From Thunnus maccoyii (lineage: Eukaryota; Chordata; Actinopteri; Scombriformes; Scombridae): 64,000 bases of DNA. The stretch is taken from positions 11,061,151 to 11,125,150 of the forward strand of contig NC_056548.1 of NCBI RefSeq assembly GCF_910596095.1, written 5' to 3'. This document shows positions 46,418 through 61,767 of this stretch, piece after piece. Numbering within the stretch: position 1 is the stretch's first letter; each line of letters starts with the position of its first letter. The notes beneath the pieces were generated by a model. That model was not told the DNA's origin. It saw only the letters and a list, made by a program, of their open reading frames with translations, and ran no database searches. The translations under genes and the position numbers were made by a program.

Positions 46418-47828
46418 ATGTCAGCGGGAACTATTGTTATAACCGGAGGAATTCTCGCCGGAGTGATACTGCTGTGCATCGTAGCAGTGCTCTGTTACTG
46501 TAGACTCCAGGTATCACTGTGTGTGCATGTATGAGTGTGTGTGTCAGACATTTGAAATAAGGATTTTTTAAAAATAAAAATATTTAAGAACTTTCAATTA
46601 ATATAATACGATTTTTTTTCATAGTATAGAAGCAGAGAAGAGATTTCTGGCACAACTTAATCCACTTCCCAGGTGCATGGAGGAACAATTGCATCTTATT
46701 CACAAATGTGTTGTAGATTTAACATTTACAACTGATTGAGATGAAAATATACAGGTACGAATAATCTTATAATATAAGCAGAGGTCACGGTTCTCAGGCA
46801 CCCTGTCTGATTTCAGGCATAGAGCAGTTTTAAATTCATAACTCAATACATGGTACACATTTCCTCCTGGACCACTTTTCAGGCTCAGAAATCTTTTCTT
46901 GCTTTAATCCCTGAATAAGATATAAAAATGTAACTAATCCTAATCCTGGTATGTATGCGCACAATAGATAGAATAGTTTCTGGATTCTTCCATAGGTTTT
47001 AACTTTTCAATTATTTTTTAGTGTAAGGTTTTACATTTTTTATGTTTTATACAAATAGTGTTTTTAATGTAATTACACTACTTCTGATTATAGCAGTTAG
47101 CCTTTAAATGTCTTTGCGTGCATTATATTCATTGTTAATACACATATTTTATGAGTTAATTACAAATATATATTATCATTTTGCCCAATTTATTCCTTTT
47201 CACCCCATATAAATAGAAAAAGTCCTTACTGAGCTAGCTAACTAACATTATTATTATATTATTTTACCTTAATCATTTTTAGAAACTTTATTAATGTGTG
47301 ATTCCCTGTTTTGTTACTGACTCTGGGTCAGTTTAGACAAACACCTCTTGCTTGATTTCTTTGTTTGTGATATTAGGATACACAAAAAAAATTGACTTAA
47401 CTTGGTGAGACACACTCCCCCCATTTATCTTTCTTGTCTTGCCCCTGCAGTATTACTGCTGTAAGAAGAATGATTCTGAGGTGGACATGGGCTCCGTGGT
47501 GGGAGCGGACCCACTCTCTCACTTTCCCTGCAACGCTTGCAACGCCCTCGCCATGGACGGTGCCGCCATCACCCCCGTCTCTCTGGATCAGCTGGACGCA
47601 GGTTCTCATCACAACCTCTGCCCTACCTGCTCGCCATACTCCCTCCGCTCTGGACTCACAGGCGACATGCGTAACGGAGGGGAACGGCTGGGCTTCCATA
47701 CCTACTATGAGAACCCGTCCGTGTCTCTTCCCCTGTCTGTCAACCCGCAGGTCTCCTCCCCTCTGAGTTACTACAGTCCCACGGACATGTTTCCTCCCCC
47801 ACCGCGTCCCTACAGCACCCAGGTCTGA
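46418..47828 (+). CDS. fam163b: FAM163B-like single-pass membrane protein, two coding exons
   Basis: Coding exons 46418-46510 (31 codons) and 47451-47828 join in frame to give 156 residues. Mammalian FAM163 proteins are about 166-167. FAM163 proteins are small, poorly understood membrane proteins expressed in neural tissue (FAM163A was named neuroblastoma-derived secretory protein). Seen: the family-defining N-terminus [20 protein letters not shown] with [12 protein letters not shown] after it, which is a type III-like transmembrane helix (residues about 6-26) followed by a juxtamembrane Cys cluster likely to be palmitoylated. The tail has [17 protein letters not shown] and [11 protein letters not shown], which point to FAM163B rather than A, and ends YSTQV, a class I PDZ ligand. 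The start is fixed by the conserved MxAGT(I/V)VITGG. The probable exon containing it begins at 46396. Symbol assigned by similarity; fish duplicates possible. Confidence 0.88.
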
Positions 47829-50715
47829 CCTCTGCTGCACCGTGAAGACATGCACACATAAAGAAAACTCTTACTTACACACATCTGACATTCACATGCT
47901 CTTGCTTGGGACTCAAATTATTTTTTCAATATCTTCCTCCAGGTGGTGGATTATGATACAGCACAATTACACACACATACCCACATAACCACACATGCCC
48001 ACATTCATCCAGGGGGGAGCCAGCCCACTGATAGAGCCTCTGTGTGGGCAACAAATCCATGGGCCAACCCCGGGAGAGCTGAAGACAGCAGCATGAAACT
48101 GTGTTAGATCAGCAGGGAAATGGTATATAACTCTAGTGCAACCTCAAATGTGGTCCTCTGTGACTGAATCATAAGTGATCAGCCCTAAATCCAGGCATTC
48201 AAGCCACACTCGAAGGTGGTTCAGGACTGATGGTATAAAAAAAACAGTGTAACCAGCCACACAGAAAGACAGCCTAGTCAATTTGTCATGTTGGTATTAG
48301 GTATGCAAATTTTAAGAAATTCCCTTAAATAATCAGCCACATTAATGATCAATTACCAAATAATCATTATAAGGTTATCAAGTATGAAATGCATGATTTT
48401 CCTCTGTGAAAGCTTATTTTAAACCATTTTTGCAGCACAACCCAAATATACTGTGTTAAGTATTTGAATCATATTAAATAAATAAACACAAGTAAATTGT
48501 TTAAGTCATGAATTACATAAAACTAAATTATGCCGTCACTAAAATTTTCTGCCTCTGCTCTCGCTCCACATGCTGTTATTCACAGGCTGAACTCAATTCA
48601 AATACTGAAACACAGTTCTTCACAAATTCCAGGCTTTTCTGTAGGCAATAAATTTAAAAACTTAAAAAATATAAAATACTTTTTTTTTCATCCACGAACG
48701 CCTAATTAAAACAATTAACACAGGATGATTTTGCACCTAAATAAATTTGATATTTGAATCATACATTAAATAAACACAAATAAATTGTTTAAATCAAATG
48801 TTTAATGAAGCAAAATAATGCTAATTCATGTAAATCTTTTGCTCCTGCTCTCACTTCACCTGTTATTCACTTATAGCCAAAAAAGTTTAAACAATAATTC
48901 AACATAAATTATTTTATTAAATATGCAGGGCAGGACACTTACAAACAAAGTATAGCCCATTCTGTTTTTACAGTGCTGTAAGCTACAAATGCTTATATAT
49001 ATATATAAGTATAAAATGGGAGAAGTAACAGCTGACAGATTTCTTGATTATTGGTTGATCATGAAGGATTGTAAAACATAGATAGATTTTAAAGTCTGTA
49101 CCCAACACAGGTTCAGAACAGCCACGGAAAATCCCCTTTTCTGGCTTTATGGCCAAAGACAAATCTATATTTTTCTCTCTTTACTTACAATTGTAGTTTT
49201 CCACACACAGATGAAATACGATCACTGCAGACACATTGTATGAATATATTGGTTACAAGATACAAAGTCTGAAATGGACCACCTCCTCCAGCACCACTTT
49301 CGTTTCTGTTATTCTCTCCCCCACCCCCTCTCCCTCCTGCTAGCGTTAACTGAAAGGGGTTGAAACGCTAGCCTGAAACCCCGCCAACCCCTCCCCCTCC
49401 AGGTTACTGTACATGAGGGCTAACAGTTTTTCTATTAGTGGTTGTTGTTCCCCCAACTATAGAAACTGCAACACGGATGTTAAGTGTTCCTGTTCAGAGA
49501 AAAGACTGTTGAGAAAAGAAGAAGAAAGAAGAAGTTTTTACGGCTTTTGGGAGTCTTGTGAGAAAAAAGTACAGTTGCTATTACGGCAAACTATTTGAGA
49601 GAGTTTCAGTCTGCAAGAAAAAAAAAAAAAACGTGGTGTGAATTATGTTTTGCTTGTATTTTCACTCTTGGTAAATGGTAATGAAACCTCTGAAAGCCGA
49701 TGGGTTCTGAAAGTGTCTTCTATATAAGTTGATGTATTTAACTTTTTCATGTTTACAGAATGAGATGGATGAAAAGAAAGAAAATCTTTAGACTTAGGAG
49801 GTGTTGTAGGCAGAAATGAGATACTAGGATCATGTACCGTATTTTGTTGATCTCAAAGCTTAAGTTTTTCTATCTATAAGCCATTATATCTGCTACAGTA
49901 TAGTGACAAGATGCAGTGTTATTCCACAGTACTGTATATGCCTGAATCTATATATTTTTAAGGAGTGTTGTAGTTTTTGTGAGGGATGTCAGGGTTTAAG
50001 TGTGTTTTAGTGAGTTTGTACCAAATGTGAGTTTTCAATGCTCTTCCATCTTCATATTTCCTAACTTATAATACAGCAAAGGAACACAATGTAAGAGCAT
50101 GAAAATAGCACTTTTGGAACCGGAAATTCACTTTATAATTGAGATAAAAATGTGAAACACACAATGATATTGAGTGTTACAGATCAAAGACTATTAGTTC
50201 AAAGACATATAAAAGATATTTAGTCATATATATATTCTAACACCATGTTGTTTCCACTGAGCTGTGAGCTTCATCTTCACATCTCCTAACTTTCCTCACC
50301 TCACTTCCCCTTATTGTTAAGAAGTATGTGCTAAATTAGATATGTATAACTAATTTTTTTTGTTAATTCAGATGTCCACAAAGCATACAGTAGGTGTTCA
50401 CTGCCACTTAGCTAATATACTCAACAGATATGGTCCCTATAGTTTAGTTTTTGTATCACCGGTTCTGTGACGACCAGTTTGTTGCACCACAAAGAGCACC
50501 ATCGCTGTATCAGAACTGACCTATGCCCCTTCTTATTTTTAGGGTTTCCTTTTTCTTGTTCTGATTGTTGAAAATTGTATTTTTTAGATTTTTCTGTATT
50601 GCAATAGAATACGTTTTGGTATGCCCTGATACAGTGTACTTTAAACAAAAGAGAAAAATCCACCGTGTTTCACAAGCCTTTTTTTGAGGAGGAATAAATG
50701 TTTATATCTGGACTT
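47829..50715 (+). other. probable long 3' UTR of the FAM163B-like gene
   Basis: No other gene is seen here. Several AATAAA motifs occur (about 48477, 48649, 48741, 48767, 50693). The most distal, AATAAA at 50693-50698 after a T-rich run, could end a ~2.9-kb 3' UTR. A purine-rich tract (49500-49630) and an A-run (49615-49631) also occur. The extent is inferred. Confidence 0.4.
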
Positions 50716-52117
50716 TTTTTCCCCTTTTTTTTGGTCTTTCCTTACTGACTGTACAGTGACACAGACAGTGGATACACTGGATGTTGAAATCCCAGTTTCT
50801 AGTAAAAAAAAGAAAAGAAAGAACCACAGACATATGAAAGTTAAAAAAAGCACAGGGGGACACACACGAAAACTTGAGTGAAAAGAAAGACAGAAGTGAA
50901 AAGTAGCTACATGTGGAAACTCAAAGAAAGGGAAGTGAAAGTGAGCTGTCATTGGGAAAAAGAAGGCAAAAAAATTGAAATGAGGGATTTCAGAACCGTA
51001 AGCGGAGAAATTCAGAGAAACTACACCAGTGACTTGGAAATGAGAATATGAGTGGGGGAAGAAAAGTAGGTGTCATTTACGTGTGGATATACTGAATCTT
51101 CTTTGTTATTCTGCATTCATGCTCCGGTATTCTGTCGCTTTACCTGCTGGACCCGTTTGCTCTCCTGTCAGGCCGCTCAAACCAGGATAATAATAGATCA
51201 GGTCACACAAACACCCCAGGGCGAAATATCACAAATACCACATCCTTTACTCCCTCCATCAGCATTGTGTTTTAACTTGCTGTTATCATTGAGACGTCTG
51301 GCAGGTTTACACATCTGTGCCAGCTCCAGTAAGAGTGTGAACAAAAGGAATGGATGAAAATGGATGATAAGTAAAGTGTTTGACAAAAAAAAAAAAAACA
51401 GTGTGGGAGCTCATTATCACCAAAATCAGAATCAGGCACGTGGCTTTATTTATTTTAGAGGTGGGGGTTGTGTATGTTTGTGTGTGTGTGAGAGAGAGAG
51501 AGAGAGAGGAGATATTCAGGTGACAGAATAAGTAGGTGAGCACTGTAGTGGGTGTGTCTAAGTTGTTCTTTCACACATACTCACAGGTCTCATATAAACC
51601 CTGTTGAACCTGTTAATGCCAGTTCACCTGTTTACCCACCCCTTCACCTGACACTGTGCGTATGTGACTCTGGCTATTACTTATTAGGTTGTAGTGTGTG
51701 AAAGTGTAGCTACACTGTGTCTATCTGTTGGGATATCTCTGTTATTCACCTTTGGACTGCAGAAGTTTCCTCGTTTTAAGACGACTTGGACTTTGTAGTA
51801 TATTTCTTTTTATACTCTCCCGCTGGACTGACTGACCTCTCGCATGCGAGTAAAACAAAAAACAATTCATCTCTCTGAACTCACTTCACTGATTCACTCA
51901 AGAGATGCCATTTTCATATCTTGGACTTCAATTTGTTTGATCGAGGTCTGATTGTGTGCTGCCTGAGCTTTATCTGGTGTGCTCGACATACCTGGTGGAC
52001 TTTCTCGATTTCTCTGAGTGGAGTTGGAAGCTTTACCTGCAAAGGCTGCGCTGGTTTGTGATTGTGTGAGTGTCAGCAGCTCCTTGGGGGGGTGGGGGGG
52101 CTGCATATTGAGGCAAG
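50716..52117. other. intergenic and probable 5' UTR of the rabgap1l2-like gene
   Basis: No exon of a TBC or PTB domain is seen here. There is a TG/AG compound microsatellite at 51478-51508 and a G-run at 52086-52100 just before the coding start. The transcription start of the downstream gene probably lies between about 51.7 and 52.1 kb, with a TTTTTATACTC motif near 51810, but this is weak evidence. Confidence 0.4.
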
Positions 52118-57308
<5,191 letters not shown>

Positions 57309-57607
57309 TAGTTTGGACTGTGATTGTACACAAGTGCAGATCGTCATATCATGTTAAACTGGACACTATAGAAGGATCAGACCTGTCTTATGTAAGTGTG
57401 AGCTGGATCTTTCACACTTATGCACACTGTTCAATACTGTAGCTGCTATGTCTTATTTTTACATTAGAGGGCAGTTTAGAGCACAAAATGAGCAGATGAG
57501 AGTACCTGAGAGCACCTCAGACAGGTATTAATTCACTTTTGTTGTTCAACACTTTCCAACTGCAGTAATGTATCCATTAATGAAGTTCTTTTAATGTTTG
57601 TAAAGCT

Positions 57608-57613
57608 AATAAA
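57608..57613 (+). terminator. candidate polyadenylation signal of the rabgap1l2-like gene
   Basis: AATAAA 300 bp after the stop, followed by TGTGTAATATGTTTATTTGT, a T/G-rich downstream region. Confidence 0.6.
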
Positions 57614-58076
57614 TGTCCCATATGAGTTTCTGTGTAATATGTTTATTTGTAAACCATCTGAATGCAATATTAAAGCAAGTAAGACACAAACTTTTTTGTT
57701 TCAAATTCAAGTGTATGACATAAGGAAACCTGACGCATCAGCATAGACTTAATGTAAAACGGTTCTTTCTGTAGGAGGTTTTGCTGTAATACCCCCGCAG
57801 ACGCAAGTTCCTCTTTCATTTTGATGTGGACTGCCTTTAAAAGCGCTCAGTTAACCTGCTCCAACACACAGAGAGGAATCACCAGCCAGCTCATTATCTC
57901 TGGACTTTGCACATAGAATGAAGTAAAGACCATTACAGACAGAAACAGAGCAAGGAACAAAGGGGCAATAGAGGAGAGTAGTCAATATCTTGCATAAGTG
58001 AGGCTTTACTATAATATATCCACAAGTATTTAGATAAACTGAACTCAGGCATTAACTTCTCCTGTCTGACGGACTG
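57614..58076. other. intergenic, probable ebi3 promoter
   Basis: No open frame of note. The 170 bp before the ebi3 start (57900-58076) probably contain its 5' UTR. TTTAAAAG near 57836 is a weak TATA-like candidate. Confidence 0.35.
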
Positions 58077-58441
58077 ATGGCTGTGATGGCTGGCAATGTG
58101 TGTGTCACTGTGACTCTTCTCGTGTGTGTTGTTGGAAGTCAGGCACTGCACCTGCCGAGGGCAGCAGGAACATCAGCGAGTAAGTATAAATCTGAAACAG
58201 TGTGCATATAGTGTGTGGTGGGGTGGTGAGGTGGGTATGACTAGGCTTACTTTCAGGGACACACACCAAACTTAAGACCAGTTGACTGGGGACGGCTTGT
58301 GCAACTGGGGACAAAAGTCATGTCCCTAATTGGTAAAAAAGCAGATTTTTGGGTTGGTGGTTATTTTTAGGGTTAGGGTTAGGGTAAGTCTCCAGGGAAT
58401 GAAAGTAAGTCTATGTAATGTCTCCGAAAGTGACCTAGGAC

Positions 58442-58481
<40 letters not shown>

Positions 58482-61429
58482 TGCTTTCAACATGCATGAA
58501 TCAAAGATCAGGAAATGCAATAGCTCAGTTGTGATTTAACTCTTTTCTGTTGTATGTTCTAAAGATTTGCGGCCTTTTTAAATTTTAAATGTAATTCTGT
58601 GTTTTTAAGGCCTCTCACATCAGTGTTTATATGTCATTGCTGCCTCTGGAAAATACTTTGTGCATCTTAAAAGCTTTCTCTGAATAAATTATTAGTATTA
58701 TTACAAGGAAAAAGACTGTCCAAAATGGTAATATGTATGTGATTGTTTCTATTACACATTAAAATTCACACCTTGGTTTAGATGTTTTTCTGCCTGCATG
58801 GAGTGATAGTTTAGACTTTTTTTCCCTTTGTTTGGTTAAGTTTTGCTTTGTCTTTTCTGTTAGGATTACTTGTATATCATGAATTGTTTAAAACCATGTA
58901 CCATGGATTTGAGAGAATGCCATTTCAATCTAATTTTAGGTCACCTCTTTATTAACATCTGGCCAGGGACAACAGATGAAAATTAGCCCTGTAGGCTAAC
59001 TCCGGCTCATTAAAACCTACTTTTTTCTGTTGATTCATGAGCATTGTCACTGTCAAATACATAAATAAATAGAATAAAACAGCTTGTATGAAAACAGTGT
59101 GACTAAGTGCAATTTCTTCCACCAGGTCCTCGCTCTCCTCCAAAAGTGCATTGTTGGTGTGCAAGCTTTCCAAACCGGACTCTTTGCTCCTGGCCCGAAC
59201 CTTCCCACTCCCCACCAACACACTACATTGCCACCTACAGGTAAATATAGCAAATAAAACCTCCTTCTGTGTGCTGACCTAAACAGCCCTTTTAGTTACA
59301 GACAGACTCCAGTTGTCAAGTGTCATTAAGGAGCTTATTCTCATTAATATCTTTGTAAATGGGTTTATGTGTCCCTTTCAGTGAGAGAAACAGACAGCTG
59401 GAGATCAAGCAGTGCCAGCTCTTCCCACCCGGATCCTCATCCTCTGCACTGAGCCCAGCATCATCCTCCTCTGATCGGGTACCAGCTGTATTTACCTTTG
59501 CAGCAGTGATCTGCAGATACACTGAAGAGGGGTTTTCTGTAATTCAGTCAATTTGCCTTTAGCCAAGATGAAACCAAGCACACATCACTCATGTTTATAC
59601 TGAATATTATGATGAAATTGATGCAGTTTTCAAGGTTGTAAGTGTATTTGTTGATCCAAAAACTCTCCACACAAAGCTTACAGGCTTTAGTTTTGGAAAA
59701 ATTCCCCCTAATAGCTGTGATAAACCACAAACACGTCTGCCTTGTTAGAGATGTGTGGAGCAGTATTACATGTTTTTACCATGAAGTTTTGATTTTGCAA
59801 ACAAATGAACAAGCTGTTAGTGTGCACAAATAATCCAATTTCTCTCTGCTTTGACTTTTTTTTGTGGATATTATATTATAATATGTTGTATTTTTGTATT
59901 TCAGCTCTGGCACTGCCACCTGCCCGATTTAAAGCTTCTCACTGACTACATCATCAACATCACAGCAGTTTATTCTGTCGGAAGCAGCTCCCATCTAAGC
60001 AGTTTTATGTTGGAGGAGATTGGTGAGAACTGAAATGATATATATGAATATATGATGAATATGTGGCATCAGTATTGATAGAAACATAATTTCTCTACTT
60101 AACTTGATATGATGATTTTCTGTAAGGACACCTTTGTGATTGTTAAATGTTGCTTTCTCTGTCTTTCTTTCTCTCTGTAGTGAAACCAGATCCCCCCGTA
60201 GACATCCAGGTTTCCACCCAGCATTTTAAAAACTTCAGAAACTTGTCGGTGGAGTGGTCTCCTCCCCCTACTTGGGCTAACCTGGACATCTTCCCCCTAC
60301 AATACCACTTACAATACCAGTGGGAAAACAGGGGCAAAACACAGTCTGTCAAAGTGAGAATAATCTTCATCAAAGCTGCTAAATGATGATTTTGTCACAA
60401 CAACAGCAATGTGACTAAAAAGTATCTCTGACACATGCACAGATACCAAATGTGGAAGTTCAGAATTACCTAGATTTCTCAGTCAACCTCAAAAATAATG
60501 TTCCACTTTGAAAGTTTTAAAAAGTCCCTTTGTCTGTGGAAGTCCCAAGTCCTAAGTCCTTTCAACTAAACAGTGTTGTGCACATAATACTTTAATTTTG
60601 TAGTAACTCTGTTAGCTGTAAAACAGAAATATTGGGCTTAACAACAAATCCTAAAGTCTTCAGAAGCTAGTGTTTCACCAACAATTATAGTACTACTTTT
60701 TCTACAAAAGATACATTTTTATAAAGGGTTTGTAACTTGTCACTAATGGTTTAATAATGGATAATAAATAATTTAATGCTAATTCTTCTTACATCAGTTG
60801 TGCCCTTAATAAGTCCAACTTTTGGGATGCCAGGTTGTGAAGAATTCTTCTGGCAGGTGTTTATCCTCCTGGGGTAGCGTTTGAATCATCTGTACCAAAA
60901 TCTATGTATCAATAACTAACACATCTAACCGCAGACTTTATTGCTTCTGTGTGAAGCATTTTTTAATGATTACCAGCATTTATAAATGCATTATTACCAA
61001 ATGTAAAGGATAAACACCAGCCAGAAGGATTTTTCACCACCTGGCAACCCTAAAGTTGTTTTTATTAATGGCCTATAACTAATCTAGAAAACATTACTAA
61101 ATGATTATTAAAAAAATACTTTAGTTACAACTTAGAAACCCTTTACAAACTAGGACTTATCAGAAAGTGGTATCACAAATATTTCCAAGTATTAATTGGA
61201 CAGCAGTCCAGCTGTCCCCTCATATAGCTGCTATGTTTAGATGTGAAAATAATACAGATGATGTTTTAATTTACATCTTCTCTTCCAGCTGCCTCCATTT
61301 GAGGACACCAAGGTTGAGCTGAAGCTGGCGTCAGGAAGGACCTACATGTTCCAGGTGTGCGCTAAGGACCTGCTGGGTCTGGGCGAGTGCAGCGCCTGGA
61401 GCTCACCTGTAGAAATCACTACACCATGA
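58077..61429 (+). CDS. ebi3: Epstein-Barr virus-induced gene 3 homologue (IL-27/IL-35 beta subunit), 6 exons
   Basis: Exons 58077-58179, 59126-59240, 59382-59478, 59905-60022, 60181-60353 and 61289-61429 are in phase and encode 248 residues (human 229). EBI3 is a secreted, receptor-like chain that pairs with p28 or p35 to form IL-27 or IL-35. Seen: a hydrophobic signal peptide (residues about 8-24); two fibronectin III domains; first-domain cysteines in VHCWC, TLCSW, KQCQ and WHCH; IATY, INITAV..GSSS and VKPDPP matching human FIATY, LNVTAV..GSSS and IKPDPP; FPLQYHLQYQW in domain 2; and GECSAWSS in place of WSxWS, a motif also imperfect in human EBI3. There is no transmembrane segment, in keeping with a soluble chain. 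N-glycosylation sequons: NRT, NIT, NLS. A Ser-rich loop (GSSSSALSPASSSS) lengthens domain 1. CRLF1 or CNTFR relatives are less likely because of the short length and the domain 1 match. Confidence 0.92.
58240..58480 (+). repeat. dispersed repeat with short telomere-like array and (GT)n
   Basis: CCAGTTGACTGGGGACGGCT and TGGGGACAAAAGTCATGTCC are followed by TTAGGGTTAGGGTTAGGG (58367-58384), then a (GT)n run at 58446-58478. The telomere-like units are part of a repeat body that I recognise from teleosts, in ebi3 intron 1. Confidence 0.65.
60690..61175. mobile_element. foldback element (long inverted repeat), copy 2
   Basis: The left arm AAAGGGTTTGTAACTTGTCA ... GGGATGCCAGGTTGTGAAGA ... TTCTGGCAGGTGTTTATCCT (60725-60872) is mirrored by the right arm AGGATAAACACCAGCCAGAA ... 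TCACCACCTGGCAACCCTAA ... AACTTAGAAACCCTTTACAA (61007-61150). The unique loop is about 135 bp. No reading frame is seen. It lies in ebi3 intron 5. A degraded relative is at 31315-32000. Confidence 0.8.
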
Positions 61430-61729
61430 ACAAAACTGTTAATACTCCCTCTCCCTCTCACTCCTTCTGAGCGTCCAGTGAAGTGAAACATAAGAACTGA
61501 ACACGTACTTGTTGTTCTTTTAACTGCACAAACAATGCCAGCAAAAGTCACTGTTATTTTGTTTTATTTATGAATGAATATATGGATATTATCTGTACAG
61601 TGTACAATCAGATTTTCCAGTTAAATTGTTATTATTTATTTATTATTACATTGTAATAATTATTGTTATTAACAATTTCTGACCAATTTTTTGACCCATT
61701 TCAGAGATGTTTTACTACCTTTTTAATTT

Positions 61730-61735
61730 AATAAA
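61730..61735 (+). terminator. ebi3 polyadenylation signal
   Basis: AATAAA 300 bp after the ebi3 stop and 33 bp before the end of the opposing gene's coding region. Opposite-strand AATAAA motifs (TTTATT on the + strand at 61635-61640 and 61563-61568) could end the facing gene. Confidence 0.6.
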
Positions 61736-61767
61736 AACAACGCATTTAAAATCAATCTACAGTGCCG

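Noticed and set aside
47397-47855. 152-codon minus-strand open frame
   Set aside because: It is the antisense shadow of the second FAM163B-like coding exon.
47829-52117. Upstream TBC/PTB exons completing a full-length RABGAP1L
   Set aside because: I looked for Rab-GAP motifs on the + strand and found none. A FAM163B-like gene occupies the next position upstream.
58367-58384. Telomere-like array as a chromosome fusion point
   Set aside because: Only three units, within a recognisable dispersed repeat.
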